64,000 nucleotides of DNA from JAWPMV01 sp038527215 (lineage in GTDB: Bacteria > Bacteroidota > Bacteroidia > J057): NCBI GenBank assembly GCA_038527215.1, contig JBCBGC010000016.1, forward strand, positions 1 to 64,000, given 5' to 3'. Below, piece after piece: positions 1-8,398 of this stretch (within the stretch, counting starts at the first letter, position 1; the number at the start of each line of letters is the position of its first letter). A program made the translations under genes and the position numbers. Below the pieces are notes generated by a model that searched no databases, was not told where the DNA came from, and was given only the letters and a program-made list of their open reading frames with translations.

Positions 1-3000
1 CGTGAATTCTACCGGAACCTTCACCATCCATACTCTGGTATATGATGGCGATCCCAATAGTCCGAATTTCCTCGATTTGAGTGTGGTGCAGTTCGGAACG
101 ACCACGGGCGGCGACGTGCTCGGTCTGGTAACCGCCAATGGCTTGTGTGCTTCTCTGGATGTAGCCGGTGCGCCTGTACACGTACAGAGCTGTACGGCAG
201 ATGCCGGTACCCTGACCATTGATCAGAACCCTGTCTTCCTGCAGAATGGCAGCGCCATGATCTCCGCCACGCCTGATGGCAACATCAACGTGCCTGCGGG
301 ATACTCAACTATTTTCGTCCTGACTAGCGGTTCCAACCTGGTGATCGAGGCGGTAAACGCTACCCCTGACTTCACCGTCAACGCCGCTGGAAACTATACC
401 ATCCATACCCTCGTCTATGATGGCGATCCAAACAGCAGCAACTTCTTAGACCTCTCGGTCGTGCAGTTTGGCACCACCACCGGAGGCGATGTACTCGGTC
501 TGGTAACCGCCAATGGCCTCTGTGCTTCTCTGGATGTCGCAGGTGCGCCTGTACACGTACAGAGCTGTACGGCAGACGCCGGTACCCTGACCATCGATCA
601 GGACCCTGTCTTCCTACAGAATGGCAGCGCCATGATTTCCGCTACACCTGATGGCAACATCAATGTGCCTGCGGGATATTCTACCATCTTTGTATTGACT
701 AGCGGTTCTAACCTGGTGATCGAAGCGGTAAACGCTACCCCTGACTTCACCGTCAACGCCGCTGGAAACTATACCATCCATACCCTCGTCTATGATGGCG
801 ATCCAAACAGTCCGAACTTCCTCGATTTGAGTGTAGTGCAATTTGGTACGACTACCGGAGGCGATGTGCTCGGCTTGGTAACGGCCAATGGTCTATGTGC
901 TTCTCTGGATGTAGCCGGTGCCCCTGTACACGTACAGAGCTGTACCGCAGACGCCGGTACCCTGACCATCGATCAAGACCCTGTCTTCCTACAGAATGGT
1001 AGCGCCATGATCTCCGCTACGCCTGATGGCAACATCAACGTGCCTGCGGGATACTCAACTATTTTTGTCCTGACTAGCGGTTCCAACCTGGTGATCGAAG
1101 CGGTCAACGCTACGCCAGACTTCACCGTGAATGCCGCAGGAGACTACACCATTCATACGTTGGTTTACGATGGAGATCCCAACAGTGGAAACTTCCTCGA
1201 CTTGAGTGTGGTGCAGTTTGGTACGACTACTGGCGTAGACGTCTTGAACCTGGTAGCCGCCAACGGCCTCTGTGCATCGCTGGACGTAGCCGGAGCTGGG
1301 GTACACGTCCAAGCCTGTACCGCAGACGCTGGAACCCTGACCATCGTACAAGATCCCGTAATTCTACAGAATGGTAGTGCGATGATCTCCGCTACGCCTG
1401 ATGGCAACATCAATGTGCCAGCGGGATACTCTACCATCTTTGTATTGACTAGCGGTTCTAACCTGGTGATCGAAGCGGTCAACGCTACCCCTGACTTCAC
1501 CGTGAATGCCGCTGGAAACTATACCATCCATACCCTCGTCTATGATGGCGATCCCAATAGCCCGAACTTCCTCGATTTGAGTGTAGTGCAGTTCGGAACG
1601 ACTACCGGAGGCGATGTGCTCAGCTTGGTAACGGCCAATGGCCTCTGTGCTTCATTGGATGTCGCCGGTGCGCCAGTACACGTACAGAGCTGTACCGCAG
1701 ATGCCGGTACGCTGACCATCGATCAAGACCCTGTCTTCCTACAGAATGGTAGTGCGATGATCTCCGCTACGCCTGATGGCAACATCAATGTACCTGCGGG
1801 ATACTCTACCATCTTTGTCTTGACTAGCGGTTCCAACCTGGTGATCGAAGCGGTAAACGCTACGCCAGACTTCACCGTCAACGCCGCTGGAAACTATACC
1901 ATCCATACCCTCGTCTATGACGGCGATCCAAACAGTCCGAACTTCCTCGATTTGAGTGTAGTTCAGTTCGGAACGACCACCGGAGGCGATGTGCTCGGTC
2001 TGGTAACCGCCAATGGCCTCTGTGCTTCTCTGGATGTAGCCGGTGCCCCTGTACACGTACAGAGCTGTACAGCAGATGCCGGTACCCTGACCATCGATCA
2101 GGATCCAGTCTTCCTGCAGAATGGCAGCGCCATGATTTCCGCTACGCCTGATGGCAACATCAACGTACCTCCGGGATACTCGACCATTTTCGTCCTGACT
2201 AGCGGCTCTAACCTGGTGATCGAAGCGGTGAACGCTACCCCTGACTTCACTGTGAATGCCGCTGGAAACTATACCATCCATACCCTCGTCTATGACGGAG
2301 ACCCAAACAGCAGCAATTTCTTAGACCTCTCGGTCGTGCAGTTTGGCACCACCACAGGAGGAGATGTACTCGGTCTGGTAACCGCTAATGGCCTCTGTGC
2401 TTCTCTGGATGTCGCAGGTGCGCCTGTACACGTACAGAGCTGTACCGCAGACGCTGGAACCTTGACCATCGTACAAGATCCCGTGATTCTACAGAATGGT
2501 AGTGCGATGATTGCTGCTACGCCTGATGGCAACATCAACGTACCAGCAGGATATTCTACCATCTATGTATTGACCAGCGGTACCAGCCTGGTGATCGAAG
2601 CAGTCAATACTACGCCCATGTTCACCGTTACTGCCGCAGGAGACTATACCATCCATACCCTGGTCTATGATGGTGATCCCAATAGCCCGAATTTACTCGA
2701 CCTGAGTGTCGTGCAGTTTGGAACCACCACTGGTGTAGATGTATTGAATCTCGTGGCCGCCAATGGCCTCTGTGCTTCTCTTGACGTAGCAGGAGCAGGC
2801 GTACATGTTCAAGCCTGTACGGCAGATGCCGGTACGCTGACCATTGATCAGGACCCAGTGTTCTTGCAGAATGGCAGTGCCATGATTTCCGCTACGCCTG
2901 ATGGCAACATCAACGTACCTGCGGGATACTCGACCATTTTCGTCCTGACTTCCGGTTCTAACCTGGTCATCGAAGCGGTCAATGCAACGCCAGATTTCAC

Positions 3001-3560
3001 CGTGAATGCGGTGGGAGACTACACCATCCATACCTTGGTATATGATGGCGACCCCAATAGCCCGAACTTCCTCGACCTGAGTGTAGTTCAATTCGGAACG
3101 ACTACTGGCGTAGATGTGTTGAACCTGGTAGCCGCCAATGATCTATGTGCATCTTTGGATGTAGCTGGGGCAGGCGTACACGTTCAAGCCCCTTGTACAG
3201 CTGATGCCGGAAGCCTGACGGCTGTAGCAGATACCGTAGCCCTCTCTGGTGGAAGCGCTCACCTCAGTGCCACCCCAGATGGCAATGCGGTAGTGCCTGC
3301 TGGATATAGCACCATCTATGTCCTTACTTCAGGTAGCGGTCTGGTGATTGAGCAGGTAAATACTACCCCTGACTTCACCGTGCACATTGCCGGAGATTAC
3401 ACCATCCATACCCTGATATTCAATGGAGATAGCACCAATCCAAATTTCCTTGATCTATCTGTGGTTCAGTTTGGTACCACCACTGGCGTAGACGTATTGA
3501 ACCTGGTGAATGCCCTGAATATCTGTGCTTCTCTGGATGTTCCGGGAGCCCCCATTACCG
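1..3560 (+). repeat. Tandem 375-bp coding repeat, about ten copies
   Basis: The same coding block recurs with a 375-bp period; for example the CTGACTTCACCGT segment recurs near 366 and 741 and, slightly diverged, near 1116. Copies differ mostly at third codon positions and a few residues (PNSPN/PNSSN/PNSGN; GGDVLGL versus GVDVLNL). The array is exact in length, with no indels until the last copy, where an extra codon precedes the CTAD motif (near 3188). This is a substrate for recombination-driven copy-number change and a likely site of assembly collapse. Confidence 0.93.
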
Positions 3561-3835
3561 TAACCCATACGACCAATCTGTTGAGTATGTCTGTCTTCCC
3601 GAACCCGGCAGCCAATTCCCTAAATGTCTGGTTGAATGATCCGCTGGGAGGCACCTTTGTCATCAGAATTATTGACGCCATGGGTAAAGAAGTAAACGTG
3701 ACCCAGCAGCCCATCACCCCTGGTCAGCCACTTGAACTGGATATTTCTACCCTGGCAGAAGGCTGGTACATGGTACAGTTGATCGAAGAAGGTGGTAAGC
3801 GAATGGTTCAATCTAAGATTTATAAGACGGAGTAA
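1..3835 (+). CDS. Giant repetitive T9SS-secreted protein (3' part, 5' end outside window)
   Basis: The frame is open from the first base, so the true start lies upstream; the GTG at base 2 is only a codon inside a repeat. About 1,190 residues consist of ten copies of a module with a 125-residue period. Recurrent landmarks are TIHTLVYDGDP, LDLSVVQFGTTTG, GLCASLDVAGA and NVPAGYSTIFVLTSG. The first eight or nine are almost identical and the last is diverged. The final ~85 residues (SVFPNPAANSLNVWLND, ending near QSKIYKTE) form a typical T9SS type A sorting domain, so the product is expected to be exported across the outer membrane and anchored or released at the surface. Each repeat looks like an Ig-like beta sandwich with a conserved cysteine pair; this fold is inferred. 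Adhesin or matrix function is plausible but not shown. Confidence 0.9.
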   Translation, partial: VNSTGTFTIHTLVYDGDPNSPNFLDLSVVQFGTTTGGDVLGLVTANGLCASLDVAGAPVHVQSCTADAGTLTIDQNPVFLQNGSAMISATPDGNINVPAGYSTIFVLTSGSNLVIEAVNATPDFTVNAAGNYTIHTLVYDGDPNSSNFLDLSVVQFGTTTGGDVLGLVTANGLCASLDVAGAPVHVQSCTADAGTLTIDQDPVFLQNGSAMISATPDGNINVPAGYSTIFVLTSGSNLVIEAVNATPDFTVNAAGNYTIHTLVYDGDPNSPNFLDLSVVQFGTTTGGDVLGLVTANGLCASLDVAGAPVHVQSCTADAGTLTIDQDPVFLQNGSAMISATPDGNINVPAGYSTIFVLTSGSNLVIEAVNATPDFTVNAAGDYTIHTLVYDGDPNSGNFLDLSVVQFGTTTGVDVLNLVAANGLCASLDVAGAGVHVQACTADAGTLTIVQDPVILQNGSAMISATPDGNINVPAGYSTIFVLTSGSNLVIEAVNATPDFTVNAAGNYTIHTLVYDGDPNSPNFLDLSVVQFGTTTGGDVLSLVTANGLCASLDVAGAPVHVQSCTADAGTLTIDQDPVFLQNGSAMISATPDGNINVPAGYSTIFVLTSGSNLVIEAVNATPDFTVNAAGNYTIHTLVYDGDPNSPNFLDLSVVQFGTTTGGDVLGLVTANGLCASLDVAGAPVHVQSCTADAGTLTIDQDPVFLQNGSAMISATPDGNINVPPGYSTIFVLTSGSNLVIEAVNATPDFTVNAAGNYTIHTLVYDGDPNSSNFLDLSVVQFGTTTGGDVLGLVTANGLCASLDVAGAPVHVQSCTADAGTLTIVQDPVILQNGSAMIAATPDGNINVPAGYSTIYVLTSGTSLVIEAVNTTPMFTVTAAGDYTIHTLVYDGDPNSPNLLDLSVVQFGTTTGVDVLNLVAANGLCASLDVAGAGVHVQACTADAGTLTIDQDPVFLQNGSAMISATPDGNINVPAGYSTIFVLTSGSNLVIEAVNATPDFTVNAVGDYTIHTLVYDGDPNSPNFLDLSVVQFGTTTGVDVLNLVAANDLCASLDVAGAGVHVQAPCTADAGSLTAVADTVALSGGSAHLSATPDGNAVVPAGYSTIYVLTSGSGLVIEQVNTTPDFTVHIAGDYTIHTLIFNGDSTNPNFLDLSVVQFGTTTGVDVLNLVNALNICASLDVPGAPITVTHTTNLLSMSVFPNPAANSLNVWLNDPLGGTFVIRIIDAMGKEVNVTQQPITPGQPLELDISTLAEGWYMVQLIEEGGKRMVQSKIYKTE

Positions 3836-3844
3836 GCAAGGGTT

Positions 3845-3878
3845 GGCACTGTTGTGGACACAGTGCCGCCCATTTTTC
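3845..3878 (+). terminator. Possible terminator after the repeat protein
   Basis: An 8-bp inverted repeat (GGCACTGT / ACAGTGCC, 3845-3852 and 3860-3867) with a 7-base loop lies 10 bases after the stop and is followed by a short T run (3873-3877). Confidence 0.5.
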
Positions 3879-3928
3879 CCTTCATGCATCCCGGAGGAAT
3901 CAAGCCCTCCAAAGGGATAATCACCTAA

Positions 3929-3965
3929 AAAAGGAAGATGATCATTCATCTTCCTTTTGTCTTTA
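3929..3965 (+). terminator. Strong intrinsic terminator
   Basis: A perfect 13-bp inverted repeat (AAAAGGAAGATGA at 3929-3941, complement at 3946-3958) with a TCAT loop is flanked by an A run on the left and Ts on the right, so it could work in both directions. It ends transcription from the repeat gene. A TTG at 3957 that could extend the next gene lies inside the stem, which argues against that start. Confidence 0.8.
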
Positions 3966-3989
3966 TTGTACCTTTATCCCAAAAGCATC

Positions 3990-5387
3990 ATGCCCACATC
4001 TCTTCCTGCTAAGCAACCCACCAGCCTGTCGACCCTCATGGTGGCCTTTCTGCTTCAGGCAAGTTGTTTGGTAGGCCTGCTTTGGTTTACGCCTCGGACA
4101 GACTTTGTGGCTGTGATCGCCTGGTTTTTGGGGATGTTTGCCGCCTACCTTTGGGTGATGAACCAGCTGCCTCGCTGGGATACCATCAAAGGCGTTTTGG
4201 CTGCAGGGGTTTTGCTAAGGTTCCTTGCTTTTTGGGCCTTGCCGGAACTGTCCAATGATTACTTTCGATTTCTGTGGGATGGAAGCCTCACAGTGTACGG
4301 GGAGAATCCCTTTTTGTCCTTGCCCTCCGAAATCACCGCTGATCCCGCTCGTTTGGCTGCCCTGGGCCTCGACAATGATTGGTTCCAAGCCCTGAACTCT
4401 CCTGAGTATTACACCATTTATCCGCCGGTGCTGCAAATGTTGTTTGCCTTAGGAGCCTGGCTCGCGGAGGGAGATTTGTATGAGGGGGTCCTGGTGCTTA
4501 AAGCGTCTATATTCCTGGCCGAAGTAGGGAGCCTCTGGATGATGCTGCGCTTATTGAAGCGATGGAAACTCCCGCTACATTGGCTGGGTTGGTACGCGCT
4601 TAATCCTCTGGTCATTGCGGAATGGAGTGGTAACCTGCATTTCGAGGCCTTGATGATATTCTTTCTGCTTTGGAGTATAGACCTCTTGAGTCAGGAAAAA
4701 TGGCAACTGGCCAGCTTCCCTTTTTTCCTCGCGGTGGCTACCAAGTTGTTGCCGCTCATGCTCATGCCTTTGCTGATTCGCAGGCTAGGGTGGAAGCGGG
4801 TTTTTATTTTTGGCAGCATAGTAGGTAGCCTGTTTTTGATCAGCTTTATTCCCTTTTTCAGCAGTTCGATAGCTGATTGGCCAGCAGAACTCCTACAAAC
4901 GTTACAGAACATTCGACAGAGTTTTAGCCTGTATGTAGAGGTTTTTGAGTTTAATGCCAGTCTTTGGTACGTGATTCGGGCAATAGGCTTTGGTCTCGTC
5001 GGGTGGAATGTGATTCATCAGGTAGGGCCCTTTCTAAGTCTGATCATAATAGTAGGCATATTCGTTTATAGTTTTCGGGAAAAAAGGCCGGATTGGCCGG
5101 GGCTACCTGCTAGTATGATGTGGGTTTTCCTTGGGTATTTTGCCCTGGCCACCATTGTCCACCCCTGGTATGCTTGTAGCCTGGTGGCCATGAGCGTATT
5201 TACCACATTTCGGTATCCGGTGGTTTGGACCGTTTTTTTACCCTTTACCTATGCTACCTACCGAACAGATTTATATGAAGAAAATTTATGGTGGGTCGCC
5301 CTGGAATACCTGATATTACTGGGATGGATTCTCTGGGAATTGAAACAAATTCGTAGAAATGGAGTTCGAAATCTAGGACCCACATAG
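3990..5387 (+). CDS. Polytopic membrane glycosyltransferase (GT-C / DUF2029-like)
   Basis: The protein has about 465 residues with roughly ten or more hydrophobic segments. After the first membrane segments comes SNDYFRFLWDG, followed by an ENPF motif, which resembles the acidic first-loop motif of polyprenol-phosphate-sugar-dependent mannosyltransferase families (GT87/DUF2029 type). LNPLVIAEWSGNLHFE in the middle is also typical of that group. These enzymes take sugar from an undecaprenyl-type lipid carrier on the outer face of the inner membrane; the sugar here is unknown. The ATG at 3990 is preferred because the longer TTG start (3957) sits in a terminator stem. The next gene starts 29 bases downstream, so the two may be co-transcribed. 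Confidence 0.7.
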   Translation: MPTSLPAKQPTSLSTLMVAFLLQASCLVGLLWFTPRTDFVAVIAWFLGMFAAYLWVMNQLPRWDTIKGVLAAGVLLRFLAFWALPELSNDYFRFLWDGSLTVYGENPFLSLPSEITADPARLAALGLDNDWFQALNSPEYYTIYPPVLQMLFALGAWLAEGDLYEGVLVLKASIFLAEVGSLWMMLRLLKRWKLPLHWLGWYALNPLVIAEWSGNLHFEALMIFFLLWSIDLLSQEKWQLASFPFFLAVATKLLPLMLMPLLIRRLGWKRVFIFGSIVGSLFLISFIPFFSSSIADWPAELLQTLQNIRQSFSLYVEVFEFNASLWYVIRAIGFGLVGWNVIHQVGPFLSLIIIVGIFVYSFREKRPDWPGLPASMMWVFLGYFALATIVHPWYACSLVAMSVFTTFRYPVVWTVFLPFTYATYRTDLYEENLWWVALEYLILLGWILWELKQIRRNGVRNLGPT

Positions 5388-5416
5388 TATCCTCTACCTC
5401 TCTCTGCCCAATAAGA

Positions 5417-6052
5417 ATGGAGTTTTTGCCCCTTTTTCCGCTTAACCTGGTCGTCTTCCCTGGCGAAAAGCTCCGATTATACATCTTTGAACCCCGTTAT
5501 CGTCAACTTGTCAATGAATGCATCGAGGAGAAAAAGACCTTTGGTATTCCTCCCGTGATTGATCAGAAATTGGGCACCATTGCTACGGAGATGGAGGTGA
5601 TTTCGGTGGATAAAAAATTTGAAGGAGGGGAGATGAACGTCACCACCCGTGGGCTGAGAAGGGCACGGATCGATCATTACTATCACGAATCTCCTGGAAA
5701 AATGTACCCAGGAGGAGAGATCAGTTGGCTCCCTCAAGAAGAAGAGGCTGCTCCTCCAGCCCTACAGGCAGAAATATTTGAATTGGTGATCAAACTGCAT
5801 GATGCCTTGGGCATCACCAATAAAAAAATGGATAGCGTAGAGGATGTTCACGCGTATGCGCTGGCCCATGATTTAGGCTTGAACCTGTCCCAGGAATTCA
5901 AACTACTTAGCCTGGATAATGAATTATCCAGGCTAAGCTTTATCAAGAGCCACCTGGAAAAAGTCATTCCAGTGGTCAATGAGACCGAACGCCTGAAGGC
6001 GCGGGCCAAATTAAATGGGCATTACAAACAATTGTTGCCGCCTGACTTTTAG
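5417..6052 (+). CDS. Stand-alone LON substrate-binding domain protein
   Basis: This 211-residue protein matches the N-terminal domain of Lon protease: it begins with FLPLFPLNLVVFPGE and continues with YIFEPRYRQLV, both hallmark LON-domain motifs, then GEMNVTTRGLRRARI. No AAA+ or Ser-Lys protease domain follows, so it is not a Lon peptidase. Stand-alone LON proteins occur widely in Bacteroidota and proteobacteria; their role is not well defined, and substrate or peptide binding is inferred. The C-terminal ~90 residues are helical, as in other stand-alone members. It lies 29 bases after the glycosyltransferase and runs convergently into the ArsR gene. Confidence 0.85.
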   Translation: MEFLPLFPLNLVVFPGEKLRLYIFEPRYRQLVNECIEEKKTFGIPPVIDQKLGTIATEMEVISVDKKFEGGEMNVTTRGLRRARIDHYYHESPGKMYPGGEISWLPQEEEAAPPALQAEIFELVIKLHDALGITNKKMDSVEDVHAYALAHDLGLNLSQEFKLLSLDNELSRLSFIKSHLEKVIPVVNETERLKARAKLNGHYKQLLPPDF

Positions 6053-6067
6053 GTCGGTTTGGCGGGC

Positions 6068-6391
6068 TTACCAAACTTTAAAATCAGACTCGCTTTGGAT
6101 GCGTTGCAGGTAGTCTACAATATTACTGTAGGCTTCGTTTTTTAGGTAGTAGAAAATATACTTTCCTTTTCTTTCGGTCCCTAATACATTTCTGTCCCGC
6201 ATGATGCTAAGGTGGTGCGAAATCGCAGATTGCTCAGCATTGAGTTGGGTGTGAATGTCTGTGACCGTCAATTTTCCTTCCTTTTCCAGTAGGTCGAGGA
6301 TAGAAAGTCGGACGGGGTGAGCGATAGCTCTAAGGGACCGAGCTAACCTCTCCTTATCGGAAATATTCCAGGCTAATGGCAAAACTTGCAT
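6068..6391 (-). CDS. ArsR/SmtB-family winged-helix transcriptional regulator
   Basis: The 107-residue protein has the classic ArsR layout: RAIAHPVRLSILDLLEKEG, a recognition helix AEQSAISHHLSIMRDRNVL, and a beta-wing ERKGKYIFYYL. I see no cysteine- or histidine-rich metal site (no ELCVCDL-type motif), so it is probably not a metal sensor of the classical type. It is convergent with the LON-domain gene and divergent from the lipoprotein gene at 6593. The ~200 bp upstream of its start would hold its promoter and possibly its operator; I found no clear palindrome there. Confidence 0.85.
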   Translation of the reverse strand: MQVLPLAWNISDKERLARSLRAIAHPVRLSILDLLEKEGKLTVTDIHTQLNAEQSAISHHLSIMRDRNVLGTERKGKYIFYYLKNEAYSNIVDYLQRIQSESDFKVW

Positions 6392-6592
6392 ATGAAACTG
6401 ATTAGAGGGTCCATGAGAGTGTATAACTAGAAGGAGGGAAATAAGTTTTTGAAAACCTAAAAAATCCTCATTATCAGCCTATTAGCAAATTGCAATATGT
6501 TGCGGGATTTATATGTTCTGGTTCAGAATTTGGGAACAAATCCGTATTTTGGTGCAACTAACCGGGATTTTATCTCATATTCGATTTGGCTT
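6392..6592. other. 201-bp intergenic region, arsR / lipoprotein
   Basis: AT-rich spacer between divergent genes. It contains the first 32 codons of a longer but less likely lipoprotein frame. I see no clear operator, tRNA or small gene. Confidence 0.5.
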
Positions 6593-7612
6593 ATGCGACC
6601 ATGGATTTTCCTCTTTTTTTGCTTTTTGGTGAGTTGCGACCAAGTGGTCAACCAACAGGGACAGCCCATCATCGACGCAAAATCCGTTTCTACCTTACTG
6701 GACGCAGCGGAGGATTTTAGCCTGGAGGCTACGGAATTGACGAAACCCAACCGGGTGCAGGCCTGGGTGGCCCCCCTTATTGTGACCGCCCAACCAGGAC
6801 CGGGTATGCCAGAGATTGCGCGGCTTCAGGAGGGAGAAATGGCGGAGTATCTCTACCAGCGGACCCTGCGCAAGGTCAAACGGCAGTTGAGAGAACAGGA
6901 ATTTTACGAACGCTATATCTTAATCCGAACCAAAGACGGCCAAATGGGCTGGGTATTTGAAGGAGGCGTAAAATTCGTTCGGCCGGGCTTCACCGAAATG
7001 CTCAATCAGACCCCGGCTACTGGGAATACCAATCAACGTATCCGGGGCGATGCACCCACCAAGCTTCCCTCGGAAGATTTTCAGATTGTGCCCGGCAGAA
7101 GGGTAGGGGCGATTCGGGTAAATACCTCAGAAGAAAAGCTGATGCAAATTTATGGGCCTGCTCAGGTGAGTCGTAGCACCCTGACCAATCCGGAGGGCCA
7201 ACAGCTTCCATGTACTGTGGTGATGGGGGGCTTGGCAAACGAACTCAAGATTGTCTGGAAAGACAATGATTTTAAAAGAATTAAAGAGGTCCATTTTGAA
7301 CGGCCAGACTCCCGCTGGTTTACCGGGGAAGGACTTACCACCGGGATATCCCTGAGTGAGCTTACCAAGGTCAATCAGAATCCTATGACTTTTTATGGCT
7401 TCGACTGGGAGTATGGAGGGACCTCCAGCTCCTGGAAACGGGGTAAATTGGGGCGATATACCAAGAAGTTTTACCTCCGCCTCAAGCCTCATGTACCCGC
7501 TGGGACCAAAGTGCCCGATCGCTTTACCGGCAACAAAGTCCTCAGCTCCAATGAAGAAGGGCTAACGGCGCTAGGCATTACGGTGGACAAAATAGTGGTT
7601 TATCTTGACTGA
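6593..7612 (+). CDS. Lipoprotein with SH3-like domain
   Basis: The predicted product has 339 residues. A longer frame exists (from 6497), but the ATG at 6593 gives a clean lipoprotein signal MRPWIFLFFCFLVSC with the lipobox cysteine at residue 15, so it was chosen. Residues ~60-145 look like a bacterial SH3-like domain (VTAQPGPG..., then YILIRTKDGQMGWVFEGGVKF). The C-terminal ~190 residues form a conserved-looking but unrecognised domain with tyrosine-, tryptophan- and glycine-rich beta strands. It ends 6 bases before the PAP2 gene, suggesting one transcript. Peptidoglycan or envelope binding is possible from the SH3-like fold; no catalytic motif is visible. Confidence 0.65.
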   Translation: MRPWIFLFFCFLVSCDQVVNQQGQPIIDAKSVSTLLDAAEDFSLEATELTKPNRVQAWVAPLIVTAQPGPGMPEIARLQEGEMAEYLYQRTLRKVKRQLREQEFYERYILIRTKDGQMGWVFEGGVKFVRPGFTEMLNQTPATGNTNQRIRGDAPTKLPSEDFQIVPGRRVGAIRVNTSEEKLMQIYGPAQVSRSTLTNPEGQQLPCTVVMGGLANELKIVWKDNDFKRIKEVHFERPDSRWFTGEGLTTGISLSELTKVNQNPMTFYGFDWEYGGTSSSWKRGKLGRYTKKFYLRLKPHVPAGTKVPDRFTGNKVLSSNEEGLTALGITVDKIVVYLD

Positions 7613-7618
7613 TTCTTT

Positions 7619-8398
7619 ATGCGTTTACCGGTCCTGCTTCTGATCTGTAGCTTGACTTGGGCTGGCTTACCTGCACAGCAAATCAGCTATAAGTTTTATC
7701 CCAAAGTAGACTATCCGGTCCTTTTGGGGAGTACGCTGCTCAGCCTGGGGGGAAATTGGCTGAAAGTAACTACGCCCGTCCTGACCGAATCTCAGGTAGA
7801 ATTTTACCTATTGCATCCCCCGCCGCGCTTCGACCGCATTGCCATCGACCTAAGGTCTTCCACGGCCAGTGAGGCCAGCGATTATACCGGTTATCTGGCC
7901 TGGGGCCTGATGCTGTCCACCTACGCTTTCAAAGGGGTAAGGAAGGAATGGAAGATTCATACGGTCATGTTGTGGGAAAGCCTGATGGTGACAGAAACCT
8001 TTACCAGCCTAACCAAATCTCTGATCCGACGACCTCGCCCTTACGTATATCAACCCGACCGGCCAGTCGAGTCGAAGCAAAGACCCAATGATCGGCATAG
8101 CTTTATTTCGGGCCACACTTCTTCCAGTGCAGCCGCAGGCTTTTATTTTGCCCAGATTTTCCATGATCACTTCCCCGATAGTAAATGGCGGATCCCGGTT
8201 TGGATTCTCGGCGCAGGCGTTCCTGCTGTTACAGGCTTTTTGCGGGTAAGGGCAGGTAAGCATTTTCCCTCCGATGTGATCGCCGGTTATCTGGTAGGCG
8301 GCCTGGTGGGCATGGCCGTACCCAGACTCCACAGTTGGGAAAACCGCTCAGGTCTTTCCTTGCAGGTCGGACTGTCTGGTCTAAGCCTGACATTTTAA
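7619..8398 (+). CDS. PAP2-family phosphatase
   Basis: This 259-residue protein has a signal peptide (residues 1-19) and all three PAP2 signature motifs: KSLIRRPRP (K133 to P141), SGH at 164-166, and RVRAGKHFPSD with H215 and D219. PAP2 enzymes dephosphorylate lipid phosphates such as undecaprenyl diphosphate, phosphatidate or lipid A phosphates on the periplasmic side. The cleavable signal and few strongly hydrophobic helices suggest a mainly periplasmic or peripheral enzyme. It follows the SH3-like lipoprotein by 6 bases, and its stop codon abuts the stop of the convergent histidine kinase gene. Confidence 0.85.
   Translation: MRLPVLLLICSLTWAGLPAQQISYKFYPKVDYPVLLGSTLLSLGGNWLKVTTPVLTESQVEFYLLHPPPRFDRIAIDLRSSTASEASDYTGYLAWGLMLSTYAFKGVRKEWKIHTVMLWESLMVTETFTSLTKSLIRRPRPYVYQPDRPVESKQRPNDRHSFISGHTSSSAAAGFYFAQIFHDHFPDSKWRIPVWILGAGVPAVTGFLRVRAGKHFPSDVIAGYLVGGLVGMAVPRLHSWENRSGLSLQVGLSGLSLTF

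Noticed and set aside
614..3091. Long antisense and alternative-frame open reading frames across the repeat array
   Set aside because: They are mirror images of the 375-bp repeat in other frames and have no independent domain or start context.
1..3560. CRISPR-like regular repeats
   Set aside because: The unit is 375 bp, fully coding and has no unique spacers.
5417..6052. Truncated Lon protease pseudogene
   Set aside because: The protein ends cleanly with a helical tail typical of stand-alone LON proteins, and no Lon remnants follow.
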